Source of the DNA: Azonexus sp.
GTDB taxonomy: Bacteria; Pseudomonadota; Gammaproteobacteria; Burkholderiales; Rhodocyclaceae
Direction: 5' to 3'
Length of the DNA stretch: 64,000 nt
Assembly (NCBI GenBank): GCA_030696345.1
Contig: JAUYSK010000016.1
Span: 124,001 to 188,000, forward strand
Shown: one piece after another, positions 1-8,181 of the stretch
How the letters are laid out: each line of letters starts with the position of its first letter
How positions within the stretch are numbered: the stretch's first letter is position 1
Notes under the pieces: model-generated
What the model saw: the letters and a program-made list of their open reading frames with translations, nothing else
What the model was told of the DNA's origin: nothing
Database searches by the model: none
Position numbers and translations under genes: made by a program

Positions 1-341
1 CTCTCGCTGAACTCGACGATTTCCATCGACAAGGCCAGCGTTCGCTTCTGGAAAATGGCGGCAAAGTGTTCGCCAATCATCTTGAACAGGTCGTCACCAA
101 TCTTCTTCTTGACCTCATCGGAGCGCCCCGCCCCGATTTTCAGCACGGCGTGGACGAAGGCATCATCAACCGTGCCATCGGCCACGCAGTAGTCGGTCAG
201 GCGGATTGCCCGGGAGCGGATGCCGCCAATCGGAAGTACCCCACCCTGGGCGATCAAGACCTGGTTGGATTTCAGCAACAGGCCCTTGATGTCGGCTTCG
301 GCATCGAGGTTGTCGGTGTATTCGTAAATCAGATGGGGCAT
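1..341 (-). CDS. hpaF: 5-carboxymethyl-2-hydroxymuconate delta-isomerase, 3' end beyond window
   Basis: Isomerises 5-carboxymethyl-2-hydroxymuconate in the lower HPC pathway, in the cytoplasm. The frame reads from an ATG at 341 to the window edge without a stop (about 113 codons; the family is usually near 125), so the C-terminus is missing. The product begins MPHLIYEYTDN, giving the Pro that becomes the catalytic N-terminus in this tautomerase-like family. It is the last visible gene of the minus-strand hpa operon, 32 bases after the first dioxygenase gene. hpaH (hydratase) and hpaI (aldolase), which would complete the pathway, are expected beyond the left edge; that is inference. Confidence 0.87.
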   Translation of the reverse strand, partial: MPHLIYEYTDNLDAEADIKGLLLKSNQVLIAQGGVLPIGGIRSRAIRLTDYCVADGTVDDAFVHAVLKIGAGRSDEVKKKIGDDLFKMIGEHFAAIFQKRTLALSMEIVEFSE

Positions 342-373
342 TTTTGCTCCTTTAAACAGTTGACCGCAGCAGT

Positions 374-1270
374 TCAGGAAACCGGCATTTCAGCGCCGAT
401 ACCACGGCTGCCGAGCGGGATGCCACTAACCGGCAGACTGACGACGACCTGGCCGGTGCCCGAGCTTTCGAAGTAGGGGCAGACGATCTCGGCCTTGCCT
501 TCGAACTTGTCCCAGCCCAAAGCGCCGAACAACATCGCCGTGTCGTGCATCTTGCCTTCGCCGGTGCAGTATTGTGCATATTCGGGCAGCATGCGCAGGA
601 AAGTGGCCCACTCGCCGCCTTCCCAAAGTTGCAGGGCGCGTAGGTCGACCTGTTTGTTGAATTCACGGCTGATCGAATTGAAACCTTCCTCGACCAGGCG
701 GTTTTCCCAGATCTGATGCGACATCGAGCCGGAAGCGACGATGGCGACCTTGCAGTTGCTGCGAGCGACGGCCTTGGCCAGCGCTTCGCCGAGGATGCGC
801 GATTCGTCGAGCGAACCGAAAGTACTCCAGCCGGCGATCGAGACGACCTTGATCTTGCCTTCCGGGTTCATGTAGCGCATCGGCAGGATGGTGCCGTATT
901 CGAGATCGAGAGAAGCAACCTGATGGGCGCGCGTCTTGACGCCCATCGCCGTGGCTTCTTCGGCGATCATCGCGCCCAGTTCCGGATTACCCGGGAATTC
1001 GTAGGGCAGATCCTGGATGAAATGCGGGAACTCGTGGCTGGTGTAATTGCCCTTGTGCACCGCATTGTTGTTGATGTGATAACCGGCATTGACCAGCCAG
1101 TGCGTGTCGAAAACGATGAAGGTATCCACCCCGAGCTCGACGGCGCGGCGGCCAATTTCGCGCTCGGCATCAATCGCCGCCTGCCGGCAACCGTGCGCCG
1201 GGCCGGGCTGCTCGGAAATGAGCATCGAAGGAACATGCGTGGCCTTGATGGCCATGACGATTTCACCCAT
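374..1270 (-). CDS. hpaD: Homoprotocatechuate 2,3-dioxygenase, copy 1 (class III extradiol, LigB fold)
   Basis: Cleaves the ring of 3,4-dihydroxyphenylacetate to 5-carboxymethyl-2-hydroxymuconate semialdehyde, using Fe(II) and O2. The 298-residue protein has the LigB-type metal ligands in context: His in ATHVPSM, His in FDTHWLV and the acidic GEGKMHDTAM segment near the C-terminus. An AGGAG lies 8 bases before the ATG at 1270; an internal ATG giving MAIKATHVPS is an alternative start. It is a clear paralogue of the next gene upstream in the operon and has about 15 extra C-terminal residues by comparison. Which copy is the main catabolic enzyme cannot be told from sequence. Confidence 0.85.
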   Translation of the reverse strand: MGEIVMAIKATHVPSMLISEQPGPAHGCRQAAIDAEREIGRRAVELGVDTFIVFDTHWLVNAGYHINNNAVHKGNYTSHEFPHFIQDLPYEFPGNPELGAMIAEEATAMGVKTRAHQVASLDLEYGTILPMRYMNPEGKIKVVSIAGWSTFGSLDESRILGEALAKAVARSNCKVAIVASGSMSHQIWENRLVEEGFNSISREFNKQVDLRALQLWEGGEWATFLRMLPEYAQYCTGEGKMHDTAMLFGALGWDKFEGKAEIVCPYFESSGTGQVVVSLPVSGIPLGSRGIGAEMPVS

Positions 1271-1336
1271 GAATTTGTCTCCTGAAGTTTTGTTTGAAGT
1301 TTCTCTATTAGGACTTCGAATGGCTTTTAAGCTCTA

Positions 1337-2182
1337 TTAAATCGGGAAAATGACGTTGATCTGGCCGGTGCCGGACGAACCAAAGTAAGGCGTCACCACT
1401 TCAGCCTTGCCTGCGTATTGGTCCCAGCCCAGCACGCCGAGCAGCATGGCGGTGTCGTGCATGTTGCCTTCGCCGTGACACTTGACTGCGTACTCCGGCA
1501 ACATGCCGCAGAAGGTCTTCCAGTCGCCGTTCTTCCACAAATTGACGACGTGGTGATCGACTGTTTCAAGGAAGGGATCCCAGACCTTGTGCATGAATTG
1601 CTCGGAAACGCCATTCTGGGCAAAGCGGTGTGACAGCGACCCGGAAGCCAGCACAGCGACATTGCCTTCGCTCTGCTCAATGGCGCGGCGCACGGCGCGA
1701 CCAAGCTCGACCGAATCCGGCATGTTGTGCACAGTGCACAGCGCCGACACGGAAACAATCTTGAAGCGCTTGTCTTCGTTCATGTAGCGCATCGGGACCA
1801 GCGTGCCGTATTCCAGCGCCAGGCTGGTCGCATCGTGGGCGCGGGTATGGACGCCAGCGGCGGTCGCCTGATCGGCGATGGCATGGCCCAGCGCCACATT
1901 GCCTTCGTACGAGAACGGCAGGTTCTTGATGAAGTGCGGCAGTTCATTGGAGGTGTAAATCCCCTCCCAGGACGGCGCGCAATTGACGTGATAACCGGAA
2001 TTGACCAGCCAGTGCGTGTCGAAGACGACGATGGTGTCGACCTTCAGCTCACGCATGCGGCGGGCGATTTCCTTGTGACCGTCGATGGCCGCCTGACGGC
2101 AGCCCTTGTGCGGGCCATCCTGCTCCGACAGATACATTGACGGAACGTGGGTGATCTTGGCGGCGAGTACGAGTCTGCCCAT
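1337..2182 (-). CDS. hpaD: Homoprotocatechuate 2,3-dioxygenase, copy 2 (paralogue)
   Basis: Second class III extradiol dioxygenase of the operon, 281 residues, same predicted reaction as its neighbour. The metal-ligand contexts are retained (KITHVPSM, FDTHWLV, GEGNMHDTAM), so it does not look like an inactivated subunit. I chose the ATG at 2182, which lies two bases after the hpaE stop (TGATCATG). A longer reading needs a TTG at 2197 inside hpaE and adds five residues. The middle third differs strongly from copy 1, consistent with an old duplication and possible divergence in substrate. A heteromeric pair like the 2-aminophenol dioxygenase alpha/beta subunits is a less likely alternative. Confidence 0.83.
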   Translation of the reverse strand: MGRLVLAAKITHVPSMYLSEQDGPHKGCRQAAIDGHKEIARRMRELKVDTIVVFDTHWLVNSGYHVNCAPSWEGIYTSNELPHFIKNLPFSYEGNVALGHAIADQATAAGVHTRAHDATSLALEYGTLVPMRYMNEDKRFKIVSVSALCTVHNMPDSVELGRAVRRAIEQSEGNVAVLASGSLSHRFAQNGVSEQFMHKVWDPFLETVDHHVVNLWKNGDWKTFCGMLPEYAVKCHGEGNMHDTAMLLGVLGWDQYAGKAEVVTPYFGSSGTGQINVIFPI

Positions 2183-2184
2183 GA

Positions 2185-3639
2185 TCAGACGCCCCAACGC
2201 GGAATGTGGTGGCTGCCGTACGAAACCGCGATGTTCTTGGCCTCGCAGAAGACCTCGAAGCTGTAGTGGTTGCCTTCACGGCCGGTGCCGGAAGCCTTGG
2301 AACCACCGAAGGGCTGGCGCAGGTCGCGGACGTTCTGGCTGTTGACGAAGGTCATGCCGGCCTCGATGGCCTTGCCCAGACGGATCGCCCGGCCGGTATT
2401 GTTGGTCCACAAATAGGAGGCCAGACCGTAGGGCGTGTCGTTGGCAATACGCACAGCGTCTTCTTCGGTCTTGAAGCGGATGATGCAGGGCACCGGCCCG
2501 AAAATTTCTTCCTGGGCGATGCGCATCTTGTTGTCGACATCGGCAAAGACGGTTGGCTGAACCCAGAACCCGTTCTTGAACTTGTCAGCGACGACCGGCG
2601 TGCCACCGCCGAAGACGAGCTTGGCGCCTTCCTGCTTGCCGAGTTCGATGTAGTAATTGACCTTGTCCATATGGCCCTTGGAGATCATTGGACCAATGAT
2701 GGTATTCGGGTCCATCGGATCGCCGACGGTCAGGCGCGAGGCGCGCAGCGCGAAGTCGGCGACGAACTTGTCGTAGATGCCTTCCTGGACGATGATCCGC
2801 GAGCCGGCGGTGCAGCGTTCGCCATTGTTCGAGAAGATCATGAAGATGGCGGCGTCGAGGGCGCGTTCGTAGTCGGCGTCGTCGAAGATGATGAACGGCG
2901 ACTTGCCGCCCAGTTCCATCGAGAACTTCTTGAGGCCGGCGGCCTTGACGATACGGTTGCCGGTGGCCGTCGAACCGGTGAAGGAGATCGAGCGGACATC
3001 CGGATGCGAAACGAGCGGTTCGCCGGCGGTATCGCCGAAGCCATGAACCACGTTGAAAACACCTGCGGGGATGCCGGCTTCGAGGGCCAGTTCGCCAAGA
3101 CGGTTGGCGGTCAGCGGCGACAGCTCAGACATCTTCATCACGGCCGTGTTGCCGAAGGCCAGGCAGGGCGCGGTCTTCCAGGTGGCGGTCATGAACGGCA
3201 CGTTCCACGGCGAGATCAGCGCGCAAACGCCGACCGGCTGCCACAGCGTGTAGTTGAGGTGGCCGGTGTCGGAATCGTAGGTTTCGCCGTGCATGTGCTG
3301 GATCAGCTCGGCAAAGTAGTTGAAGTTGTCCGAGGCGCGCGGGATCAGCACGCGCTTGGTCTGGTTGGTCACCTGACCGCAGTCGGCCGTTTCCATGTCG
3401 GCAATCGGCTCGACATTGGCGGCGATCAGTTCGCCCAGCTTGCGCACCAGACGGGCGCGTTCCTTGACCGGCGTTGCCGCCCAGCCCGGAAAGGCGGCCT
3501 TGGCAGCGGCGACGGCGGCGTTGATTTCCTCCTGGCCGCCGCTGGCGACGGTGTCGATCACTTCGCCGGTAGCCGGGTTGATGGTTTCGAAGGTTTCCTT
3601 GCTGCCGACCTTCTGGCCGTTGATGATGTGGTGAATCAT
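2185..3639 (-). CDS. hpaE: 5-carboxymethyl-2-hydroxymuconate semialdehyde dehydrogenase
   Basis: NAD-dependent aldehyde dehydrogenase of 484 residues, the usual family length. It oxidises the extradiol cleavage product to 5-carboxymethyl-2-hydroxymuconate. Typical motifs are the catalytic Cys in NNGERCTAGSR, the general-base Glu in MELGGKSPF, the nucleotide-binding SFTGSTATG and a PFGGSKASGTGREG C-terminal block. Its stop nearly touches the start of dioxygenase copy 2, and 16 bases separate its ATG from hpaG2, so it is co-transcribed and probably translationally coupled with them. Confidence 0.92.
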   Translation of the reverse strand: MIHHIINGQKVGSKETFETINPATGEVIDTVASGGQEEINAAVAAAKAAFPGWAATPVKERARLVRKLGELIAANVEPIADMETADCGQVTNQTKRVLIPRASDNFNYFAELIQHMHGETYDSDTGHLNYTLWQPVGVCALISPWNVPFMTATWKTAPCLAFGNTAVMKMSELSPLTANRLGELALEAGIPAGVFNVVHGFGDTAGEPLVSHPDVRSISFTGSTATGNRIVKAAGLKKFSMELGGKSPFIIFDDADYERALDAAIFMIFSNNGERCTAGSRIIVQEGIYDKFVADFALRASRLTVGDPMDPNTIIGPMISKGHMDKVNYYIELGKQEGAKLVFGGGTPVVADKFKNGFWVQPTVFADVDNKMRIAQEEIFGPVPCIIRFKTEEDAVRIANDTPYGLASYLWTNNTGRAIRLGKAIEAGMTFVNSQNVRDLRQPFGGSKASGTGREGNHYSFEVFCEAKNIAVSYGSHHIPRWGV

Positions 3640-3655
3640 GCTGTTCTCGCTTTCT

Positions 3656-4420
3656 TTATACGGTGGCGAAATAAGTCTGGTCGTCGTCGATGGTGTTGAT
3701 CAGGCAGCAGACGCCTTCGACTTCGGTCTCGATCACGTCGCCAGCCTTGACGTCAGCCAAGCCTTCCGGCGTGCCGGTCAGGATGATGTCGCCGGGGTTC
3801 AGCGTCATGAAGGACGTCAGGTATTCGATCAGCGTCGCGATGTCGAAAATCATGTCGGACGTCGTGCCCTGCTGCGTCGTCTTGCCGTTGACCCGCGTCG
3901 TCAGCTTGAGTGCCATCGGATTCGGCACATCGGCGGCATCGACCAGCCAGGGGCCGAGCGGCGTGCAGCCGTCACGGTTCTTGACGCGCAGGTTCGGCCG
4001 ATAGTAGTTCTCGAGATAGTCGCGAATGGCGTAGTCGTTGGCCACCGTGTAACCGGCAACCATCTCCATCGCCTCCGCTTTTGAAACTTGATAACCGGTC
4101 TTGCCGATGACGACGGCCAGCTCGCACTCATAGTGCATGTAGGTGGCGTCAGCCGGGCGGCGGGTCTTGGCACGGTGGCCGATGATGGTATTCGGCCCCT
4201 TCAAAAAGGCGAGCGGCACTTCCGGCGCCTTGAAAGCCAGTTCCTTGGCGTGGTCGGCATAGTTGAGGCCGAGTGCGAAAACGGCGCCGGGAACGACTGG
4301 CGGCAGCCAGCTGACGTCAGCTTCGTTCAACAAACGGCCATCGGCCAACTGGACGCGGCCATCAGCGGCCTGCGTCACTTCGTGGATGGCGCCCTGAAAG
4401 GCAATGCGGCCGCGCTTCAT
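3656..4420 (-). CDS. hpaG2: HPC pathway isomerase/decarboxylase, HpaG C-terminal-type subunit (FAH family)
   Basis: Fumarylacetoacetate-hydrolase-family protein of 254 residues. Together with its partner it decarboxylates 5-oxo-pent-3-ene-1,2,5-tricarboxylate and isomerises the product. FAH-fold signatures are GLNYADHAKEL, the metal-binding acidic residues in YECELAVVIG, and the GDIILTGTPEGL block near the end. The E. coli enzyme (HpaG/HpcE) is one polypeptide with two such domains; here the halves are separate genes. The ATG overlaps the stop of hpaG1 as ATGA, indicating translational coupling and a 1:1 complex by inference. Confidence 0.88.
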   Translation of the reverse strand: MKRGRIAFQGAIHEVTQAADGRVQLADGRLLNEADVSWLPPVVPGAVFALGLNYADHAKELAFKAPEVPLAFLKGPNTIIGHRAKTRRPADATYMHYECELAVVIGKTGYQVSKAEAMEMVAGYTVANDYAIRDYLENYYRPNLRVKNRDGCTPLGPWLVDAADVPNPMALKLTTRVNGKTTQQGTTSDMIFDIATLIEYLTSFMTLNPGDIILTGTPEGLADVKAGDVIETEVEGVCCLINTIDDDQTYFATV

Positions 4421-5064
4421 GCTTGTACTCCTGCGATGGAGAATTGGAGAGAGCCGACGCCTTCGGCGCTGATCTTTACCTGGCTGCCGGCACCAGCCTG
4501 CGGTGCCATGTAGCTGACGCCGACGAGCAGCACGTCGCCCTGACTCAGGGTCATGAACTCGGAGACATCGACCAGCAGTTGGGCCGGGTCACGGACCAGA
4601 TCGGCCAGCGAACGCTGTTCGACGACATTGCCATCGATCTTGGTGGTAATGACCAGACTGGACAGATCGACCAGCGGCTTGACCGAGCCGATCGGCAGCG
4701 AACCATCGAAGCATTTCTCGCGAATCGCCGGGCGGTAGTAGCTGTCGTGCGGCAGGCTCAGGTCGCCGGCCAGCACGATGCCGGCCACGGCATCCAGCGC
4801 ATTGGCGCGGGTCAGGCGAGCTGCGGCACGGCCCATGACCAGACCAATCGTGGCACCAACCTCGACGGTTTTTGCCCCTTTTGGCAGGTTGACCGCAGCA
4901 CCGCAGGCAACGCGGGTATTGGCCGGCTTGATGTACATCGCCGGGGCTTTCGGGGCACCTTTGTAGGGCGCCGCTGCGAGCGCATCGGCGCCGATCTTGC
5001 GGACGGAGGCGTGGTCGTTGAGGACAACGCCGTAAACCGTGCCACTGACTTTCTGTTTAATCAT
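4417..5064 (-). CDS. hpaG1: HPC pathway isomerase/decarboxylase, HpaG N-terminal-type subunit (FAH family)
   Basis: 215-residue FAH-family protein corresponding to the N-terminal half of the fused enterobacterial HpaG. It begins MIKQKVSGTVYGVVLND and carries a SQGDVLLVGVSYM block that parallels the GDIILTGTPEG block of its partner. It starts 15 bases after the TRAP large permease gene in the same operon. The last four bases overlap hpaG2. The split arrangement is known in other proteobacteria, so the two proteins are expected to act as one bifunctional enzyme. Confidence 0.84.
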   Translation of the reverse strand: MIKQKVSGTVYGVVLNDHASVRKIGADALAAAPYKGAPKAPAMYIKPANTRVACGAAVNLPKGAKTVEVGATIGLVMGRAAARLTRANALDAVAGIVLAGDLSLPHDSYYRPAIREKCFDGSLPIGSVKPLVDLSSLVITTKIDGNVVEQRSLADLVRDPAQLLVDVSEFMTLSQGDVLLVGVSYMAPQAGAGSQVKISAEGVGSLQFSIAGVQA

Positions 5065-5079
5065 TGTTACGAACTCCAG

Positions 5080-6408
5080 TTAGCCGAGGAAGTGAACCAG
5101 GCCGAGGCACAGGACAGGGAAGAAGACCAGAGCAATGATACGAATGAAGTCGGAAGCCAGGAAAGGCATGACGCCCTTGGCGGTTTCCATCATCGGCACA
5201 TCCTTGGCGATCTTGTTGATGACGTAGAGGTTCATGCCGACAGGCGGATGGACCAGACCGATTTCAACCACCATCAGCGCCAGGATACCGAACCAGATCG
5301 ATTTATCTTCAAGGCTCATGCCATAGAAATCAAGGCCCATGACCATCGGATAGAAGATGGGAATGGTGAGCAGGATCATGGCCAGCGAGTCCATGACACA
5401 GCCGAGCAGGATATAGATAAGCAGGATGGCGAAGAGGACCACCAGCGCAGGCAGGCCGCTATGCTGGACCCAGGTCGCCAGCTCGGTCGGCATTTGCGAC
5501 AGGGCCAGACTGGAGTTCAGCAAGTCGGCACCGATCAGGACCATGAAGATCATGCCGGTGGCGTGGGCCGTGCCATAGACACTCTGCAGAAAGTCTTTGG
5601 TCCGCATGCCGCCGGAGACTGCCGCGATGATGCCGCAAGCCGCCGCGCCAATCGAGGCGGCTTCGGTCGGATTGGCCCAGCCACCATAGATGCCGACAAT
5701 AACGACAAGGAAGACACAAAGCACCGGAATGATGTTGATCTGAGCCTTGATCATCTGGGCGAATGGTACCTTGACGCCAGCCGGCCCGGCCGATGGATCA
5801 CGGCGAACGATGATGGCGATCACCAGGATGTAGCCAAGCGCAGCGATGATGCCGGGAATGACAGCGGCAACAAACAGCTTGCCGATCGACTCCTGAGTCA
5901 GCACGGCGTAGATGACGAGCGGCACCGAAGGCGGGATCATGATGCCGAGCGTGCCGGAGGCGGCCAGCGTCGCTGTCGCCAGTTTGCCGGAATACCCGGC
6001 AGCCTTCAGTTCAGGCAAAGCCACCTGGCCCATCGTTGCGGCAGTGGCCAGCGAGGAGCCGCAGATGGCGCCGAAAGCCGCACAGGCTGCGGTCGAGGCC
6101 ATCGCCAGACCACCACGCCAATGGCCGATCAACGTACCAGCCGCCTTGAACAGCGCCTTGGACAGGCCGCCATGGGTGGCGAACTGGCCCATCAGAATGA
6201 ATAGCGGAATGACCGCCAGATCGTAATTGGAAACCCGGGCGTAGACCAGGTTGTTCAGGGTGTATAGCAGGCCGGAAGTCTCGCCGGCATTCATCACCAG
6301 GTAGATGCTGGCGCCAGTGATGAACATCGCCATGGTAATGTGCACCCGGATGGCGAGCATGCCGAGCAGGCAGGCGAAACCGATCAAACCAATAGAAGTA
6401 CCGCTCAT
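5080..6408 (-). CDS. dctM: TRAP transporter large permease (DctM family)
   Basis: Large integral-membrane subunit of a tripartite ATP-independent periplasmic transporter, 442 residues, the normal size. It consists almost wholly of hydrophobic helices, with the DctM-typical loop GIMIPPSVPLVIYAVLTQ and a VHPPVGMNLYVIN segment near the C-terminus. It drives sodium- or proton-coupled uptake of an organic acid delivered by the DctP protein. It abuts dctQ without a gap and sits between dctPQ and hpaG1. An aromatic acid such as 4-hydroxyphenylacetate is the likely substrate by context only. Confidence 0.9.
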   Translation of the reverse strand: MSGTSIGLIGFACLLGMLAIRVHITMAMFITGASIYLVMNAGETSGLLYTLNNLVYARVSNYDLAVIPLFILMGQFATHGGLSKALFKAAGTLIGHWRGGLAMASTAACAAFGAICGSSLATAATMGQVALPELKAAGYSGKLATATLAASGTLGIMIPPSVPLVIYAVLTQESIGKLFVAAVIPGIIAALGYILVIAIIVRRDPSAGPAGVKVPFAQMIKAQINIIPVLCVFLVVIVGIYGGWANPTEAASIGAAACGIIAAVSGGMRTKDFLQSVYGTAHATGMIFMVLIGADLLNSSLALSQMPTELATWVQHSGLPALVVLFAILLIYILLGCVMDSLAMILLTIPIFYPMVMGLDFYGMSLEDKSIWFGILALMVVEIGLVHPPVGMNLYVINKIAKDVPMMETAKGVMPFLASDFIRIIALVFFPVLCLGLVHFLG

Positions 6409-6948
6409 TTACTTGCTCCCCGGAATGTTCTTGGTCGGGTGGAAATGGGCGTAAGCCCGGTAGATCGCACAGATCATCATCAGGAACAGGCCGGGCACGA
6501 GCAGCGCCGTCGGAATCCACAAGGGCAGCGAGACCAGCGTCGTGACTTCCTGCGACTCGTGCGTGGCAATCGCCGAGAGGATCGTGCGCCAGACCAGAAT
6601 GCCCGAGATGATGGCGAAGAGGACTTCGGCCACGCCATCGATCGGACGCTTCAGTGAATCGCGCATGTTCTCGGTGAAGAAATCCACCTTGATATGCTCA
6701 CCGAGCAAGGTGCAGTACGGCAGGAAAGCCGTGGCCGCAACGGCCGTGCCGGCCTGCATCAGTTCGATATCGCCGGTCACCGAGCCGAAACCCAGTTTCC
6801 GGCCGATGATCGAGACCAGCGACATCGCAATCAGCGCGATGAACAGCACACCGCCTGAAATTGCCATCGTCTTGCCGGCCATGATCAGGTAGTGCTCGAC
6901 CTTGTCGTGCTCCACCAGTTCATGGGGTATCCCCATCGGATCTTGCAT
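6409..6948 (-). CDS. dctQ: TRAP transporter small permease (DctQ family)
   Basis: 179-residue inner-membrane protein with four predicted hydrophobic segments, the DctQ layout. A GEHIKVDFFTENM segment between helices 2 and 3 is characteristic of the family. It pairs with the large permease, whose start codon follows its stop directly. The ATG at 6948 gives MQDPMGIPHE; the second Met is an alternative. It belongs to the transporter and hpa catabolic operon. Confidence 0.87.
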   Translation of the reverse strand: MQDPMGIPHELVEHDKVEHYLIMAGKTMAISGGVLFIALIAMSLVSIIGRKLGFGSVTGDIELMQAGTAVAATAFLPYCTLLGEHIKVDFFTENMRDSLKRPIDGVAEVLFAIISGILVWRTILSAIATHESQEVTTLVSLPLWIPTALLVPGLFLMMICAIYRAYAHFHPTKNIPGSK

Positions 6949-6972
6949 GCTGTTCCCCTTTTTCTGATCTTT

Positions 6973-7992
6973 TTATTTGCTGGTGCCGGTCAGTTCGCGA
7001 GCCGATGCGATCAGCTTCTTGCCGTCAACACCCTTCTCGCCAACCTGCTTGGCCCACTCGTCCTCGACGCTGGCCGTCGCCTGCTTCATGGCCGCCACCT
7101 GGGTCGCGCTCAGCGTGGTGATCTTGTTGCCCTGAGCGGCAATGCGCTTGCGGGTATCGGCCGCAACTTCATCGAACATGGCACCGAACTTGCCAACCAT
7201 GACTTCACCGGTCGTCTTGTCGACGATGGCCTTGAGGTCAGCCGGCAGGCCGTCATACTTGGCCTTGTTCATGAGTACGGTGAGCACGGTGGCAGTCGGG
7301 TGAGCGACGCCGGCATCCGGCTGCAGGTGGAACTTGGTGACTTCGGAGAGCTTGGTCGGGAAGACCAGTTCCCAGGCGCCGAGCGAACCGTCGACAACGC
7401 CCTTGGCGATGGCTTCGGTGACCTGTGCCGGCGGCATGGCCACTGGTTGGCCGCCGAGGGCAGCCAGGGTCTTGGCGCCGACACGGGTCGAGGTCCGCAG
7501 TTTGAGGCCGGCGAATCCGGTCAGGCCGACGATCTGCTTGCTGGCGGTATGCACGGCCTGGCCACCATCGGTGTGGAAAGCCAGGACCTTGTAGGCGGCA
7601 AATTCCTGCTGGGCGTTCTGCTGGTAGAACTTCCACAGCGCCTTGGAACTTGAGGTGGCATCCTTGACCATGAACGGTAGTTCAAAGGCTTCGATATTCG
7701 GGAAACGACCGGCCGAATAACCCGGGCCGGTCCACACCACGTCGGCAACACCGTTCTTGACCTGATCCACAAGCTGGCCCGGCGTACCGCCGAGTTGCAT
7801 GGCCGGATAGAACTGACAGGCGATGCGCCCATTGGAGGCCGCCTTCATTTCATCACACCAGGGTTGCAGAACTTTTTGCTGAGTCGGCGCAGCGGAAGGA
7901 AGAAAGTGGGCAATCTTGAAGGTCACTTCCTGGGCGGCGGCTGGCAGAGCGACGGCCATGGCACCGATGACGGCAAGGCTACGGTAGTTCAT
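6973..7992 (-). CDS. dctP: TRAP transporter periplasmic binding protein (DctP family)
   Basis: Periplasmic solute receptor of 339 residues. A Sec signal peptide is clear: MNYRSLAVIGAMAVALPAAA, followed by QEVTFKIAHF. The DctP core segment LKLRTSTRVGAKTLAALGGQ contains the Arg that in this family binds the substrate carboxylate. An AGGAG precedes the ATG. It is the first gene of the dctPQM-hpaG1G2EDDF operon, and its upstream region carries a sigma-70 promoter overlapped by repeats thought to bind HpaR. The ligand is unknown; an aromatic carboxylate is inferred from context. Confidence 0.9.
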   Translation of the reverse strand: MNYRSLAVIGAMAVALPAAAQEVTFKIAHFLPSAAPTQQKVLQPWCDEMKAASNGRIACQFYPAMQLGGTPGQLVDQVKNGVADVVWTGPGYSAGRFPNIEAFELPFMVKDATSSSKALWKFYQQNAQQEFAAYKVLAFHTDGGQAVHTASKQIVGLTGFAGLKLRTSTRVGAKTLAALGGQPVAMPPAQVTEAIAKGVVDGSLGAWELVFPTKLSEVTKFHLQPDAGVAHPTATVLTVLMNKAKYDGLPADLKAIVDKTTGEVMVGKFGAMFDEVAADTRKRIAAQGNKITTLSATQVAAMKQATASVEDEWAKQVGEKGVDGKKLIASARELTGTSK

Positions 7993-8031
7993 TCGACATC
8001 TCCTCTTTAAGTGTGGGCAAGCCCCACGTTT

Positions 8032-8085
8032 ATTAACATGTTAGTGATTAAATTAAATCACTACTATGTTAGTGAGTCAACGGGT
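8032..8085 (-). promoter_or_regulatory. Promoter and probable HpaR operator of the dctP-hpa operon
   Basis: On the minus strand a TTGACT (8080-8075) is followed after 17 bases by TTTAAT (8057-8052), a good sigma-70 promoter. A 13-base motif ATTAACATGTTAG (plus strand 8032-8044) lies just downstream of the -10 box. A related copy (8063-8085) overlaps the -35 box. An inverted repeat TAGTGATT-N6-AATCACTA (8042-8063) covers the spacer. The same 13-mer, with one variable base, occurs before dmpK and between hpaA and hpaR. Repressor binding here would block RNA polymerase. Confidence 0.72.
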
Positions 8086-8181
8086 GTAGCAAACTATTTT
8101 TGGATTATTTTTGGGGTTGACCGCGCCCCGCAGGAAGTGCCCTTGGGGTACAGCGTTGCCACGGCCAACCCGACTTGCTGC

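Noticed and set aside
2206..3699. 497-codon plus-strand open frame
   Set aside because: Exact shadow of hpaE on the opposite strand, no ribosome site or family resemblance.
4423..6204. 593-codon plus-strand open frame
   Set aside because: Antisense to the TRAP permease and hpaG1; its residues are the charged, low-complexity type produced by reading a G+C-rich gene backwards.
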